A stretch of 64,000 nucleotides of DNA from Tenacibaculum maritimum NCIMB 2154 (GTDB lineage Bacteria; Bacteroidota; Bacteroidia; Flavobacteriales; Flavobacteriaceae). Below the pieces are notes generated by a model that ran no database searches, was not told the origin of the DNA, and saw nothing but the letters and a program-made list of their open reading frames with translations. Positions within the stretch are counted from its first letter, which is position 1, and the number at the start of each line of letters is the position of its first letter. The stretch is taken from NCBI RefSeq assembly GCF_900119795.1, contig NZ_LT634361.1, positions 1,550,001 to 1,614,000 of the forward strand, in the 5' to 3' direction. Of this stretch, positions 34,166 to 43,073 are shown one piece after another. The position numbers and the translations under genes were made by a program.

Positions 34166-34540
34166 TTAGTTTAGTAAATAAACGTTTGTAATGGTAGCTA
34201 TAGAATCACATCGCTTAATATACAAAGAAATGTTTTGTAAATTATCTGCTCCTGTTATATAATACTCGGCACAAGGTTTCTTACGAGCTTTACTTTTGCT
34301 GAAATTTACGTCTCCGTATTTTAAAACCTTAGAAATTTTAGTTGTGTCTATATTATATGTAAGCATATTTTTTTTTGCTTCTGAACTAAAGACTCTCTTT
34401 TTAATTCGTATAGATTTTAAGGTACGTGCGTCCATACCATAATCAAAAGATACTTTTTTGTTTTTCCAAAAGAAAAGCACTACAAATGAACCTAAGGTAA
34501 GGCCTATAAAGTAATAACCAAATCGTTTTAACCACTGCAT
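34166..34540 (-). CDS. Small membrane-anchored protein, DUF4258-like
   Basis: 124 residues: one N-terminal membrane helix (residues 7-24, YYFIGLTLGSFVVLFFW) and a soluble part with Lys/Arg-rich segments (LKSIRIKKRVFSS) and the block YGDVNFSKSKARKKPCAEY. The pattern resembles flavobacterial DUF4258 proteins often found beside alanine dehydrogenase; I recall this from family context, not from a search. Function unknown. It lies 63 bp downstream of ald on the same strand. Confidence 0.65.
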   Translation of the reverse strand: MQWLKRFGYYFIGLTLGSFVVLFFWKNKKVSFDYGMDARTLKSIRIKKRVFSSEAKKNMLTYNIDTTKISKVLKYGDVNFSKSKARKKPCAEYYITGADNLQNISLYIKRCDSIATITNVYLLN

Positions 34541-34603
34541 AATTTAATTTTAAAGTAGGGCAAAAGTAACAGAAATCTAGTAAACTAATATGTTTATTTA
34601 AAA

Positions 34604-35800
34604 TTAAATAATTAACAGATTAATATCTCTAAAAGGCAGCTCAAACCAATCAGCAACAGTTTTATTAGTTAAAATTCCATGGTAGAAATACATACCATTT
34701 CTAAGGCTTTTATCAAAACGAACAGCGTTTTCGAATCCACCACCTTCAGCGATATTTAATAAATAAGGGGTAAAGATATTGCTGATAGATACAGATGCGG
34801 TTCTAGCATATCTAGAAGGGATATTCGGAACACAGTAATGAATAACTCCATGTTTAGAAAATGTAGATTTACTGTGCGTAGTTATCTTAGAAGTTTCAAA
34901 GCAACCTCCACGATCAATACTAACATCAACAATAACGGCGCCGTCTTTCATCTGTTCTATCATCGCTTCTGTGACGACAATAGGAGAGCGGTCTTTTCCA
35001 CGGATAGCTCCAATAGCTACATCACATCTCATGAGTGCTTTGGCTAGTGTTTTTGGTTGTACAGTTGATGTATAAATAGGGGTGCTTAAAGAGTGTTGTA
35101 AGTTTCTTAGTTTCGTTATAGAATTATCGAAAACTTTTACACAAGCACCAAGACCGATGGCAGAACGGGCAGCAAATTCACCAACAGTTCCTGCACCAAG
35201 GATAACTACATCACTAGGAGGAACTCCTCCTATATTTCCTAATAACAACCCATTTCCTTTATTAGCACTGGTCATTAATTCAGAAGCAATTAAAACAGAA
35301 GCAGTTCCTGCTATTTCACTTAGAGATTTCACAATAGGATAAACTCCATGTTCATCTTTGATATAATCAAAGGCTACTGCTGTAATTCGTTTTTTAGCTA
35401 AAGCTTCAAAATACTTCTTGTTTTGGGTTTTTAACTGTAAGGCAGAAATTAGTACAGATTGAGGTTTTAACATCTCTATTTCACTTGAAGATGGAGGAGC
35501 TACTTTTAAAACGATATTACAAGCAAAGGCCTCTTTTATATCATAAGAAATTTTTGCTCCAGCGTCAGAATATTCTTTATCTGTATAGTTAGCACCCTCT
35601 CCAGCACCTGTTTCCATAACAATTCTGTGACCGTGAGCTGTTAGTGCTGCCACAGCATCAGGAGTCAAACTAATACGTTTTTCTTCAAAATGAGTCTCTT
35701 TAGGTAAACCTATAAATAAATCACCTTTTTGCTTTTTTATTTCTAGCATTTCCTCTTGTGGAATAAGCTCTTCTTTACTGAAAGGAGAATATAAACTCAT
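34604..35800 (-). CDS. ald: Alanine dehydrogenase
   Basis: 398 residues. The N-terminal catalytic domain has GLPKETHFEEKRISLTPDAVAAL, with the substrate-binding Arg and Lys. The NAD domain has the Rossmann motif VVILGAGTVGEFAARSAIGLGA, and VIVDVSIDRGGCFETS is the conserved active-site strand. It interconverts alanine and pyruvate plus ammonia with NAD. A leading segment of about 25 residues before the catalytic domain (EEMLEIKKQKGD) is usual for the Bacteroidota form. It follows tsaE by 5 bp. Confidence 0.9.
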   Translation of the reverse strand: MSLYSPFSKEELIPQEEMLEIKKQKGDLFIGLPKETHFEEKRISLTPDAVAALTAHGHRIVMETGAGEGANYTDKEYSDAGAKISYDIKEAFACNIVLKVAPPSSSEIEMLKPQSVLISALQLKTQNKKYFEALAKKRITAVAFDYIKDEHGVYPIVKSLSEIAGTASVLIASELMTSANKGNGLLLGNIGGVPPSDVVILGAGTVGEFAARSAIGLGACVKVFDNSITKLRNLQHSLSTPIYTSTVQPKTLAKALMRCDVAIGAIRGKDRSPIVVTEAMIEQMKDGAVIVDVSIDRGGCFETSKITTHSKSTFSKHGVIHYCVPNIPSRYARTASVSISNIFTPYLLNIAEGGGFENAVRFDKSLRNGMYFYHGILTNKTVADWFELPFRDINLLII

Positions 35801-35805
35801 ACTTT

Positions 35806-36213
35806 TTATTTGATTAGAATGTTTCGTTGTCCATTACTTTGCAAAGAAATATATATTTGCACAGCATCTAAAGGTAATAAATTTTCTACATTCTCGGGCC
35901 ATTCTATCAAAGACCAGTGGTTTGAGTACAGGTAATCTTCGATTCCTATATCATAGGCTTCCTCTTCACTTTCAATTCGATAAAAGTCGAAGTGATAAAC
36001 TGTTTCGTTAGTACTTGTTTGATATTCATTTACTAAAGAAAAAGTAGGGGAATGAGTTATGTCTTTGATTCCTAGTTCTTTACAAATCTCTTTGATGAGT
36101 GTTGTTTTACCAACTCCCATTTCTCCATGAAATAGTAAAATTTTATGCTTAGCAGAGCTTATGATTTCTTTAGCAATCATATTGAGCTCATTTAAAGAGT
36201 AGTTTTTATTCAT
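35806..36213 (-). CDS. tsaE: tRNA threonylcarbamoyladenosine biosynthesis ATPase TsaE
   Basis: 135 residues from the ATG at 36213 (MNKNYSLNEL). A longer frame starts at 36246, but its first 11 residues (MLSVFTIIFGA) are hydrophobic and absent from the family. Walker A is FHGEMGVGKTTLIKEIC, followed by HSPTFSLVNEY, VYHFDFYRIESEEEAYDIG and the LIEWPENV motif, all TsaE hallmarks. It drives the TsaB-TsaD complex that makes t6A37 in tRNAs reading ANN codons. Confidence 0.93.
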   Translation of the reverse strand: MNKNYSLNELNMIAKEIISSAKHKILLFHGEMGVGKTTLIKEICKELGIKDITHSPTFSLVNEYQTSTNETVYHFDFYRIESEEEAYDIGIEDYLYSNHWSLIEWPENVENLLPLDAVQIYISLQSNGQRNILIK

Positions 36214-36269
36214 GGCTCCAAATATAATTGTAAAAACAGAAAGCACAAAGTATAAAATATGTGTACTAC

Positions 36270-37817
36270 TTACTTAGGAGAATATATGGCACAAGGAATA
36301 ATTATTTCTTCAAGAGATATGCCTCCATGTTGATAGGTGTTTTTGTAATATTTAACAAAGTGATTATAATTATTGGGATACGCGAAAAACAAATCCTCTT
36401 TAGCAAAAATAAAAGGGCTGTTGATGGCTACGCTAGGTAAAAAAACATCTTTAGGATTTTTAACCGCATATACATCTTTTTCGTCATAAGATAAGCTCCT
36501 TCCTGTTTTATAGCGTAAGTTTGAGCTGATATTTTTGTCACCAATAACTTTCGTAGGACGGTTGGAATTAATTGTGCCATGATCTGTAGTGATTATTAAT
36601 TTTTGACCAATCAATTTAGCTTTTTGAATGATTTCAAATAATGGAGAGTTTTTAAACCAACTTTCTGTTAGAGAACGATAAGCTTTATCATCTCCCGCAA
36701 GTTCTTTTATAACCTCCATTTCTGTTTTAGCATGAGAAAGCATATCTACAAAATTATAGACAATAACGGTTAAATCATTTTGCTTGGTACGGTTATAATT
36801 ATCCGCTAGATCCTTTCCTCCTTTGAGAGAAGTTATTTTATGATATTCATGTTTAATATTTAGGTTTAAACGTTTTAATTGAGCGGTTAAAAACTCATTT
36901 TCATAAAGGTTTTTTCCGCCTTCGTCGGTATCATTTTTCCAGTAATTGGGGTGCCTTTTTTCCATTTCGGAAGGCATTAATCCAGAAAAAATAGCATTTC
37001 TAGCGTATTGGGTAGCTGTAGGTAAAATACTAAAATAAGAAAATTCTTCACTTTTTTGGTAATATTTGTTGATGAATGGTTCCAATACTCTATATTGATC
37101 GTAACGTAAATTATCAATAACAATAAAAAGCGTTCCTTTTTCTTTGTCTAAATTAGGAACGATATAATCTTTAAAAAGTGTATGAGAAAAAACGGGCTTA
37201 TCATCTGAAGTTAGCCAACCTTGGTAATTTTTTTTGATGAATTTAAAAAAATGATTATTAGCTTCTAATTTTTGGCTTTCCAAAATGCTTAGCATACTTG
37301 TATCATTGATATTTTCCAATTCAAGTTCCCAATGAACCAATTTTTTATACAATTCAATCCATTCTTCATAAGAATTTACCATTGCTAAATCCATGGCTAT
37401 TTTTCTAAATTCTTGTTGGTAATTGGAAGTTGTTTTTTCAGAAATAAGTCGAGAATGATCTAAACTCTTCTTTAGGCTCAATAATATTTGATTAGGATTG
37501 ACTGGTTTTATAAGATAGTCAGCTATTTTAGAGCCAATGGCTTCCTCCATAATATACTCTTCCTCACTTTTAGTAATCATAACGATAGGAAGATTAGGCT
37601 GTTTCTGTTTGACGGCGCTTAAGGTTTCCAAACCAGTTATACCAGGCATATTTTCATCTAAAAAAACGATGTCAAAAGGTTGCTCATCTATTAGTTCAAT
37701 AGCATCAGTGCCATTGGTACAAGTTGTAACCAAGTAATTCTTTTTTTCTAAAAAAAGAATATGGGGTTTTAATAAATCTATTTCGTCATCAACCCAAAGT
37801 ATGTTAATTTTTCTCAT
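36270..37817 (-). CDS. porX: T9SS response regulator PorX (receiver plus PglZ phosphatase-like domain)
   Basis: 515 residues: an N-terminal receiver domain (LWVDDEIDLL acidic pair, phospho-acceptor Asp in DIVFLDENMPG, Thr in MITKSEEE, Lys in YLIKPVNP) and a C-terminal PglZ domain of the alkaline phosphatase superfamily (VIDNLRYDQYRVLEP, IITTDHGT, and the metal-binding His in TYQHGGISLEE). This pairing is PorX, which controls expression of type IX secretion genes in response to the kinase PorY. tsaE and ald follow on the same strand. Confidence 0.93.
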   Translation of the reverse strand: MRKINILWVDDEIDLLKPHILFLEKKNYLVTTCTNGTDAIELIDEQPFDIVFLDENMPGITGLETLSAVKQKQPNLPIVMITKSEEEYIMEEAIGSKIADYLIKPVNPNQILLSLKKSLDHSRLISEKTTSNYQQEFRKIAMDLAMVNSYEEWIELYKKLVHWELELENINDTSMLSILESQKLEANNHFFKFIKKNYQGWLTSDDKPVFSHTLFKDYIVPNLDKEKGTLFIVIDNLRYDQYRVLEPFINKYYQKSEEFSYFSILPTATQYARNAIFSGLMPSEMEKRHPNYWKNDTDEGGKNLYENEFLTAQLKRLNLNIKHEYHKITSLKGGKDLADNYNRTKQNDLTVIVYNFVDMLSHAKTEMEVIKELAGDDKAYRSLTESWFKNSPLFEIIQKAKLIGQKLIITTDHGTINSNRPTKVIGDKNISSNLRYKTGRSLSYDEKDVYAVKNPKDVFLPSVAINSPFIFAKEDLFFAYPNNYNHFVKYYKNTYQHGGISLEEIIIPCAIYSPK

Positions 37818-37966
37818 GTATAAAAATTAGTATCGTCTTTAAAAACTATAAAAATAGTTTTTTGTTGCCTTAAAAAAGATAAAGTTACGTTAATAAATAG
37901 ATGTTTTTGTTGGTTTTGTGGTCTAATTACAATTTCTTTGTAAGATCTTGTTATAAAGCAACTACT

Positions 37967-39202
37967 TTGAAAAAAATAAAAACGAATAAGCTTAAAATAT
38001 TAAATGATCCTATATACGGATTCATAAGTATTCCTAATTCATTAATATTTGATATCATTGAACATCGGTATTTTCAGCGTTTGAGAAGAGTCAGCCAAAT
38101 GGGATTGTCGAATCTTGTATATCCAGGAGCTAATCATACTCGCTTTCATCATGCACTTGGCTGTATGCACTTAATGCAAAAAGCTGTAGCTGTTTTAAGA
38201 AATAAAAATGTAGTTATTTCAGATGAAGAAGCAAATGCTTTATACTTAGCAATTTTATTACATGACATTGGACATGGAGCTTTTTCGCATGCGTTAGAAC
38301 ATAGCATTGTCAATGAAATTTCTCATGAAGAAATTTCATTGAAGTTTATGAAGAAACTAAACAAAGAATTTGAAGGAAAGTTAAGTTTAGCAATAGAAGT
38401 GTTTGAAGGAAAATACCATCGTCCTTTTTTATGCCAGTTGATATCTAGTCAACTAGATATAGACCGATTAGATTATCTCAAGAGAGATAGTTTTTATACA
38501 GGAGTTGCAGAAGGCAATATTTCTTCCGATAGATTAATAGCCATGATGAATGTAAAGGAAGAACAGTTGGTAATAGAGCAAAAAGGAATTTATTCTGTAG
38601 AAAAGTTTATCATTGCTAGAAGGTTAATGTATTGGCAAGTTTATTTACATAAAACAGGATTGGTTGCTGAAAATATGCTTGTAATGGTGTTAAAAAGAGC
38701 TAAAGAACTAGCAAAAGAAAAAGTAGTATTATGTGGAAGTAAAGCCTTTCGATATTTTTTATACAATGAGATTTCAGAAGACAACTTCACAGAAGAAACA
38801 TTAGAGGTGTTTTCAAAATTGGATGATTACGATATTTTAGCAGCAATAAAAGAATGGGAGAACCATTCTGATGAAGTGCTATCTAAGTTATCAAAAATGC
38901 TTATTTATAGAAATTTACTGAAAATAAAAATTCAAGATAAGCCATTTGATAAAACATATGTGAAAGATGTGATGAAAAAGAATAAAATAGTAGGAGTATC
39001 TGATAAAGATTTACACTATTTTTTATTTGCTAAAGAAGTTTCAAATCAAGCATATGATAAGAAAAAACCTATACGGATTTTAGGAAAAGAAGGAAGCATG
39101 ACAGCTATAACCAATGTGTCAGATCAATTAAGCTTACAAGCATTGACTAAACCTGTTGTAAAGTATTATTTTTGCTATACAAAAGATATGATATTAGATT
39201 AA
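37967..39202 (+). CDS. HD-domain phosphohydrolase
   Basis: About 411 residues from a TTG at 37967. The open frame reaches an ATG at 37901, but its first 22 residues (MFLLVLWSNYNFFV...) look unlike the family, which begins KTNKLKILNDPIYGFI. Metal ligands of the HD domain are visible in RFHHALGCMHLM, LLHDIGHGAFSHALEH and SQLDIDRLDYLKRD. Family members hydrolyse nucleotides, often as dNTPases, but the substrate here is unknown. lpxD starts 29 bp downstream; HD protein followed by lpxD is a recurrent flavobacterial order. Confidence 0.85.
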   Translation: MKKIKTNKLKILNDPIYGFISIPNSLIFDIIEHRYFQRLRRVSQMGLSNLVYPGANHTRFHHALGCMHLMQKAVAVLRNKNVVISDEEANALYLAILLHDIGHGAFSHALEHSIVNEISHEEISLKFMKKLNKEFEGKLSLAIEVFEGKYHRPFLCQLISSQLDIDRLDYLKRDSFYTGVAEGNISSDRLIAMMNVKEEQLVIEQKGIYSVEKFIIARRLMYWQVYLHKTGLVAENMLVMVLKRAKELAKEKVVLCGSKAFRYFLYNEISEDNFTEETLEVFSKLDDYDILAAIKEWENHSDEVLSKLSKMLIYRNLLKIKIQDKPFDKTYVKDVMKKNKIVGVSDKDLHYFLFAKEVSNQAYDKKKPIRILGKEGSMTAITNVSDQLSLQALTKPVVKYYFCYTKDMILD

Positions 39203-39217
39203 TCGTTGGTTTTTTTA

Positions 39218-39225
39218 TACTTTTG
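39218..39225 (+). promoter_or_regulatory. Promoter -7 box very close to the lpxD start codon
   Basis: TACTTTTG ends 6 bases before the ATG at 39232. A second match (TATTTTTG) lies at 39167-39174 inside the end of the HD gene, which would give a normal leader. Confidence 0.35.
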
Positions 39226-39231
39226 CGTTTC

Positions 39232-40263
39232 ATGAAATTTACAGCCACACAAATAGCAGAGATTTTAGAAGGTGAAATTGTTGGTAATCCTAACGAAGAA
39301 GTTTTTAAATTATCTAAGATAGAAGAAGGAGAGAAAGGTTCTTTAACGTTTTTGTCGAATCCTAAATACAACTCATATTTATATACCACAAAAGCGTCAA
39401 TAGCCATTGTGAATAAAACTTTTCTTCTAGAAAAAGAAGTAACAGCTACTTTGATAAAAGTACAGGATGCTTATAAATCTTTTTCGAGATTATTAGAGTT
39501 TTATAACCAGGTAAAAAATAATAAGGTAGGTAGAGAAAATCCGCACTTTATAGCAAGTTCTTCGTGTATAGGAGAGCACGAATACATTGGAGCTTTTGCT
39601 TATATTGGAGAAAATGTTAAAATAGGAGATAACGTTAAAATATACCCTAATAGTTACATAGGAGATAATGTTACGATAGGAAATAATTGCACTATTTTTT
39701 CAGGAGTAAAAATTTATTCAGAAACACAAATAGGAAATAATTGTAAAATTCATTCAGGAGCTATTATTGGTTCAGATGGATTTGGATTTGCTCCAGATGA
39801 AAAAGGAGAATATAAAGCCATCCCCCAAATAGGAAATGTTATTATTGAAGATAACGTAGATATTGGGGCGGCATCTACCATTGATAGAGCTACTTTAGGT
39901 TCAACTATTATAAGAAAAGGAGTAAAGCTAGACAATCAAATTCAAATAGCTCATAATGTTGAAATAGGAAAGAATACGGTCATAGCTTCCCAAACAGGAA
40001 TTGCAGGATCTACCAAAGTAGGAGATAACTGCATGATTGGAGGTCAAGTAGGTATTGTTGGGCATATTACCATAGGAAATAATGTGAAAGTGCAAGCGCA
40101 ATCAGGTATTGCAAGAAGCTTAAAAGATAGCGAAACAGTACAAGGAACTCCAGCTTTAGGTTATTCTGACTTTAATAAATCATATGTTCATTTTAAGAAC
40201 TTACCTAAGATGGCCGCTGTGTTAAACAAATTAGAGAAAAATATAAATACTCAAAAGGAGTAA
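39232..40263 (+). CDS. lpxD: UDP-3-O-(3-hydroxyacyl)glucosamine N-acyltransferase LpxD
   Basis: 343 residues from the ATG at 39232 (MKFTATQIAEIL). An upstream in-frame ATG at 39172 would overlap the HD gene and add a non-family leader. The N-terminal uridine-binding domain (GSLTFLSNPKYNSYLYTTKASIAIV) is followed by left-handed beta-helix hexapeptide repeats and the catalytic His in IQIAHNVEIG. It adds the second acyl chain in lipid A synthesis. First of the lpxD-lpxC/fabZ-lpxA set (2-bp gaps to the next genes). Confidence 0.94.
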   Translation: MKFTATQIAEILEGEIVGNPNEEVFKLSKIEEGEKGSLTFLSNPKYNSYLYTTKASIAIVNKTFLLEKEVTATLIKVQDAYKSFSRLLEFYNQVKNNKVGRENPHFIASSSCIGEHEYIGAFAYIGENVKIGDNVKIYPNSYIGDNVTIGNNCTIFSGVKIYSETQIGNNCKIHSGAIIGSDGFGFAPDEKGEYKAIPQIGNVIIEDNVDIGAASTIDRATLGSTIIRKGVKLDNQIQIAHNVEIGKNTVIASQTGIAGSTKVGDNCMIGGQVGIVGHITIGNNVKVQAQSGIARSLKDSETVQGTPALGYSDFNKSYVHFKNLPKMAAVLNKLEKNINTQKE

Positions 40264-40265
40264 TT

Positions 40266-41657
40266 ATGAGCAATAAACAACAAACAATAAAAAGCGAAGT
40301 AAGTTTATCTGGTGTAGGGTTGCACACAGGAAACAATGTAACAATGACTTTTAAACCTGCGCCAGCAAATCATGGGTTTGCTTTTATGCGTATAGATTTA
40401 GAAGGGAAACCAACTATTGAGGCAAAAGCGGAATACGTTACAAACACGCAAAGAGGTACTAATTTGGAAAAGAATGGAGTTCAAATTCAAACCTCAGAGC
40501 ATGTGCTAGCTGCCGCGGTAGGTTTGGGTATAAACAATCTATTAATAGAAATAGATGCCTCTGAGCCACCAATCATGGATGGTTCTTCAAAATTTTTTAT
40601 TGAAGCTTTAGAGCGTGCGGGAATTGAAACGCAAGAAGTTGAAGTAGAGGAATATATCGTAAAAGATATTATTTCCTATAAAGATGAAGCTACAGGGAGT
40701 GAAATTATTTTAATGCCTGCCGATGAATATCAAGTTACAACAATGGTAGATTTCGGAACTAAAATCTTAGGAACTCAAAATGCTACTCTAAGTAAAATGT
40801 CTGATTTTAAAGAGGAGATAGCAGATGCTAGAACTTTTAGTTTTTTGCATGAATTAGAAATGTTGTTAGCTAATAATTTGATTAAAGGAGGAGACTTAAA
40901 TAATGCTATAGTGTATGTAGATAAAGAGATATCTGAAAGCACGATGCAAAAATTAAAGGAAGCTTTTAATAAAGAAAACATAGCTGTAAAGCCTAATGGT
41001 ATTTTAGATAATTTAACCTTGCATTGGGCTAATGAAGCCGCTAGGCATAAATTATTAGATGTTATCGGTGACTTAGCATTGGTAGGAACTCGCATTAAAG
41101 GAAAAGTAATAGCTAATAAACCAGGGCACTTGGTAAATACAATGTTTGCTAAAAAATTAGCTAAAATTATTAAAGCGGAAAAACGTAATAATGTACCTAA
41201 GTACGATTTGAATAAACCACCATTATTAGATATTCATCAAATAATGGATATTTTACCTCATAGACCACCATTCTTATTAATAGATAGGATAATGGAATTA
41301 TCGGATAAACATGTGGTAGGAATGAAAAATGTTACGATGAATGAAAACTTTTTCGTAGGTCATTTTCCAGGGGCTCCCGTGATGCCTGGTGTATTACAAG
41401 TAGAAGCAATGGCTCAATGTGGAGGAGTTTTAGTGCTAAGTACAGTGCCAGATCCAGAAAATTATTTAACTTATTTCATGAAAATGAATAATGTTAAATT
41501 CAAACAAAAAGTTTTACCAGGAGATACATTGATTTTTAAAGCAGAATTGATAACACCTATCCGAAGAGGGATTTGCCATATGCAAGCTTATGCATATGCA
41601 AATGGAAAATTAGTAGCAGAAGCGGAATTAATGGCACAAATAGTGAAAAATAAATAA
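40266..41657 (+). CDS. lpxC-fabZ: Fused UDP-3-O-acyl-GlcNAc deacetylase / 3-hydroxyacyl-ACP dehydratase
   Basis: 463 residues combining two enzymes. LpxC occupies about 1-310: SGVGLHTGNNV, the zinc ligand His in TSEHVLAAAVGLGI, DGSSKFF, and NEAARHKLLDVIGDLAL with two more ligands. FabZ follows at about 320-463: ILPHRPPFLLIDRI and the catalytic His and Glu in GHFPGAPVMPGVLQVEAMAQ. The fusion is standard in Bacteroidota. LpxC commits precursor to lipid A; FabZ supplies unsaturated acyl-ACP, so the fusion links the two competing uses of 3-hydroxyacyl-ACP. Confidence 0.96.
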   Translation: MSNKQQTIKSEVSLSGVGLHTGNNVTMTFKPAPANHGFAFMRIDLEGKPTIEAKAEYVTNTQRGTNLEKNGVQIQTSEHVLAAAVGLGINNLLIEIDASEPPIMDGSSKFFIEALERAGIETQEVEVEEYIVKDIISYKDEATGSEIILMPADEYQVTTMVDFGTKILGTQNATLSKMSDFKEEIADARTFSFLHELEMLLANNLIKGGDLNNAIVYVDKEISESTMQKLKEAFNKENIAVKPNGILDNLTLHWANEAARHKLLDVIGDLALVGTRIKGKVIANKPGHLVNTMFAKKLAKIIKAEKRNNVPKYDLNKPPLLDIHQIMDILPHRPPFLLIDRIMELSDKHVVGMKNVTMNENFFVGHFPGAPVMPGVLQVEAMAQCGGVLVLSTVPDPENYLTYFMKMNNVKFKQKVLPGDTLIFKAELITPIRRGICHMQAYAYANGKLVAEAELMAQIVKNK

Positions 41658-41658
41658 T

Positions 41659-42441
41659 ATGAACCAACCCTTAGCATACGTACATCCACAAGCAAAAATA
41701 GCTAGAAATGTTGTCATAGAGCCGTTTACAACAATACACAATAATGTTGAAATAGGTTCTGGAACATGGATAGGTTCGAATGTAACCATTATGGAAGGTG
41801 CTAGAATTGGAGAAAATTGTCGTATTTTTCCAGGAGCTGTTATTTCGGCAATACCTCAAGACTTGAAATTTGAGGGGGAAGATTCTTTGACAGTTATAGG
41901 AAACAATACAACAATTCGCGAGTGCGTTACAATAAATAGAGGAACAAATGCTTCTGGTCAAACAAAAATAGGAGATAACTGTTTAATAATGGCAACTGCT
42001 CATATAGCTCATGATTGTATATTAGGTGATAATTCTATCATTGTAAATGGTGTAGCATTAGCAGGGCATGTAACGATAGGAAAACATGCTATCATAGGAG
42101 GATTAGCAGCCATACATCAATTTATTCATATTGGTGATCACGCAATGATCTCAGGAGGATCTCTTGTCCGTAAAGATGTTCCTCCATATACCAAAGCAGC
42201 AAAAGAACCATTATCTTATGTAGGAATCAATTCCATAGGTTTAAGACGTAGAGGATTCACGACAGAAAAAATTAGAGAAATACAAGAAATATACAGAATT
42301 TTATACCAAAAGAATTATAACAATACGCAAGCTTTAGAAAAGATAGAAGCAGAAATGGAGGCAACTTCTGAGCGTGATGAAATTATTTTATTTATTCGTA
42401 ATTCTCAAAGAGGAATTATGAAAGGATATTTTGGTGGATAA
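41659..42441 (+). CDS. lpxA: UDP-N-acetylglucosamine acyltransferase LpxA
   Basis: 260 residues: hexapeptide repeats forming a left-handed beta-helix, with the catalytic His in MATAHIAHDCILGDN, the HQFIHIGDHAMISGGS segment, and a C-terminal helical domain starting SYVGINSIGLRRRGF. It catalyses the first step of lipid A synthesis, moving a 3-hydroxyacyl chain to UDP-GlcNAc. It starts 1 bp after lpxC-fabZ, so all three steps share an mRNA. Confidence 0.95.
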   Translation: MNQPLAYVHPQAKIARNVVIEPFTTIHNNVEIGSGTWIGSNVTIMEGARIGENCRIFPGAVISAIPQDLKFEGEDSLTVIGNNTTIRECVTINRGTNASGQTKIGDNCLIMATAHIAHDCILGDNSIIVNGVALAGHVTIGKHAIIGGLAAIHQFIHIGDHAMISGGSLVRKDVPPYTKAAKEPLSYVGINSIGLRRRGFTTEKIREIQEIYRILYQKNYNNTQALEKIEAEMEATSERDEIILFIRNSQRGIMKGYFGG

Positions 42442-42470
42442 ATAATAAAACAATTTAACAAAATAATACA

Positions 42471-43037
42471 ATGGCAACGACATCAGATATAAGGAATGGA
42501 TTATGTATCAGGTACAATAACGATATTTATAAAATAGTAGAGTTTTTGCATGTAAAACCAGGTAAAGGACCTGCATTTGTGAGAACTAAATTAAAAAGCT
42601 TGACAAATGGAAAGGTAGTAGATAATACGTTTCCAGCAGGAAGAAAAATTGAAGATGTTCGCGTAGAAACGCATAAATTTCAGTTTTTATACCCAGAAGG
42701 AACTACGTATCATTTTATGAATACAGTTGATTATAACCAAATTACTTTAGAAAAAGCTGTATTAGATGCTCCTGAATTGATGAAAGAAGGAGAAATAGTT
42801 ACTGTAATTATCAATTCTGAAGATGAGATGCCTTTGGCAGTAGAAATGCCACAGAGCGTTATTTTGGAAGTAACTCATACAGAACCAGGGGTAAAAGGAA
42901 ATACAGCAACAAATGCAACGAAACCAGCAACTGTAGAAACAGGGGCTAGAATTAATGTACCTTTGTTCATTAATGAAGGAGATAAGATCAAAATAGAAAC
43001 AGCTAAAGGTACATACCAAGAGCGTATAAAAGCATAA
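42471..43037 (+). CDS. efp: Elongation factor P
   Basis: 188 residues in three beta-barrel domains. The modification loop VKPGKGPAFVRTKLK holds the conserved Lys that is modified in many bacteria. The signature segment TATNATKPATVETGARINVPLFINEGDKIKI (domain III) is present, and the end RIKA is normal. It relieves ribosome stalling at polyproline. It lies between lpxA and a second lpxD-like gene, an order shared by many flavobacteria. A terminator follows. Confidence 0.96.
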   Translation: MATTSDIRNGLCIRYNNDIYKIVEFLHVKPGKGPAFVRTKLKSLTNGKVVDNTFPAGRKIEDVRVETHKFQFLYPEGTTYHFMNTVDYNQITLEKAVLDAPELMKEGEIVTVIINSEDEMPLAVEMPQSVILEVTHTEPGVKGNTATNATKPATVETGARINVPLFINEGDKIKIETAKGTYQERIKA

Positions 43038-43043
43038 AATTAT

Positions 43044-43069
43044 ATTCCCGTTAGGTCGGGAATTTTTTT
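43044..43069 (+). terminator. Terminator hairpin between efp and the second lpxD-like gene
   Basis: ATTCCCG (43044-43050) pairs with CGGGAAT (43057-43063) around a 6-base loop, followed by six T. The T run ends only 4 bases before the ATG at 43074. Confidence 0.8.
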
Positions 43070-43073
43070 ATAT

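Noticed and set aside
36214..36246. N-terminal 11-residue extension of TsaE
   Set aside because: Hydrophobic residues not found in the family; ATG at 36213 fits.
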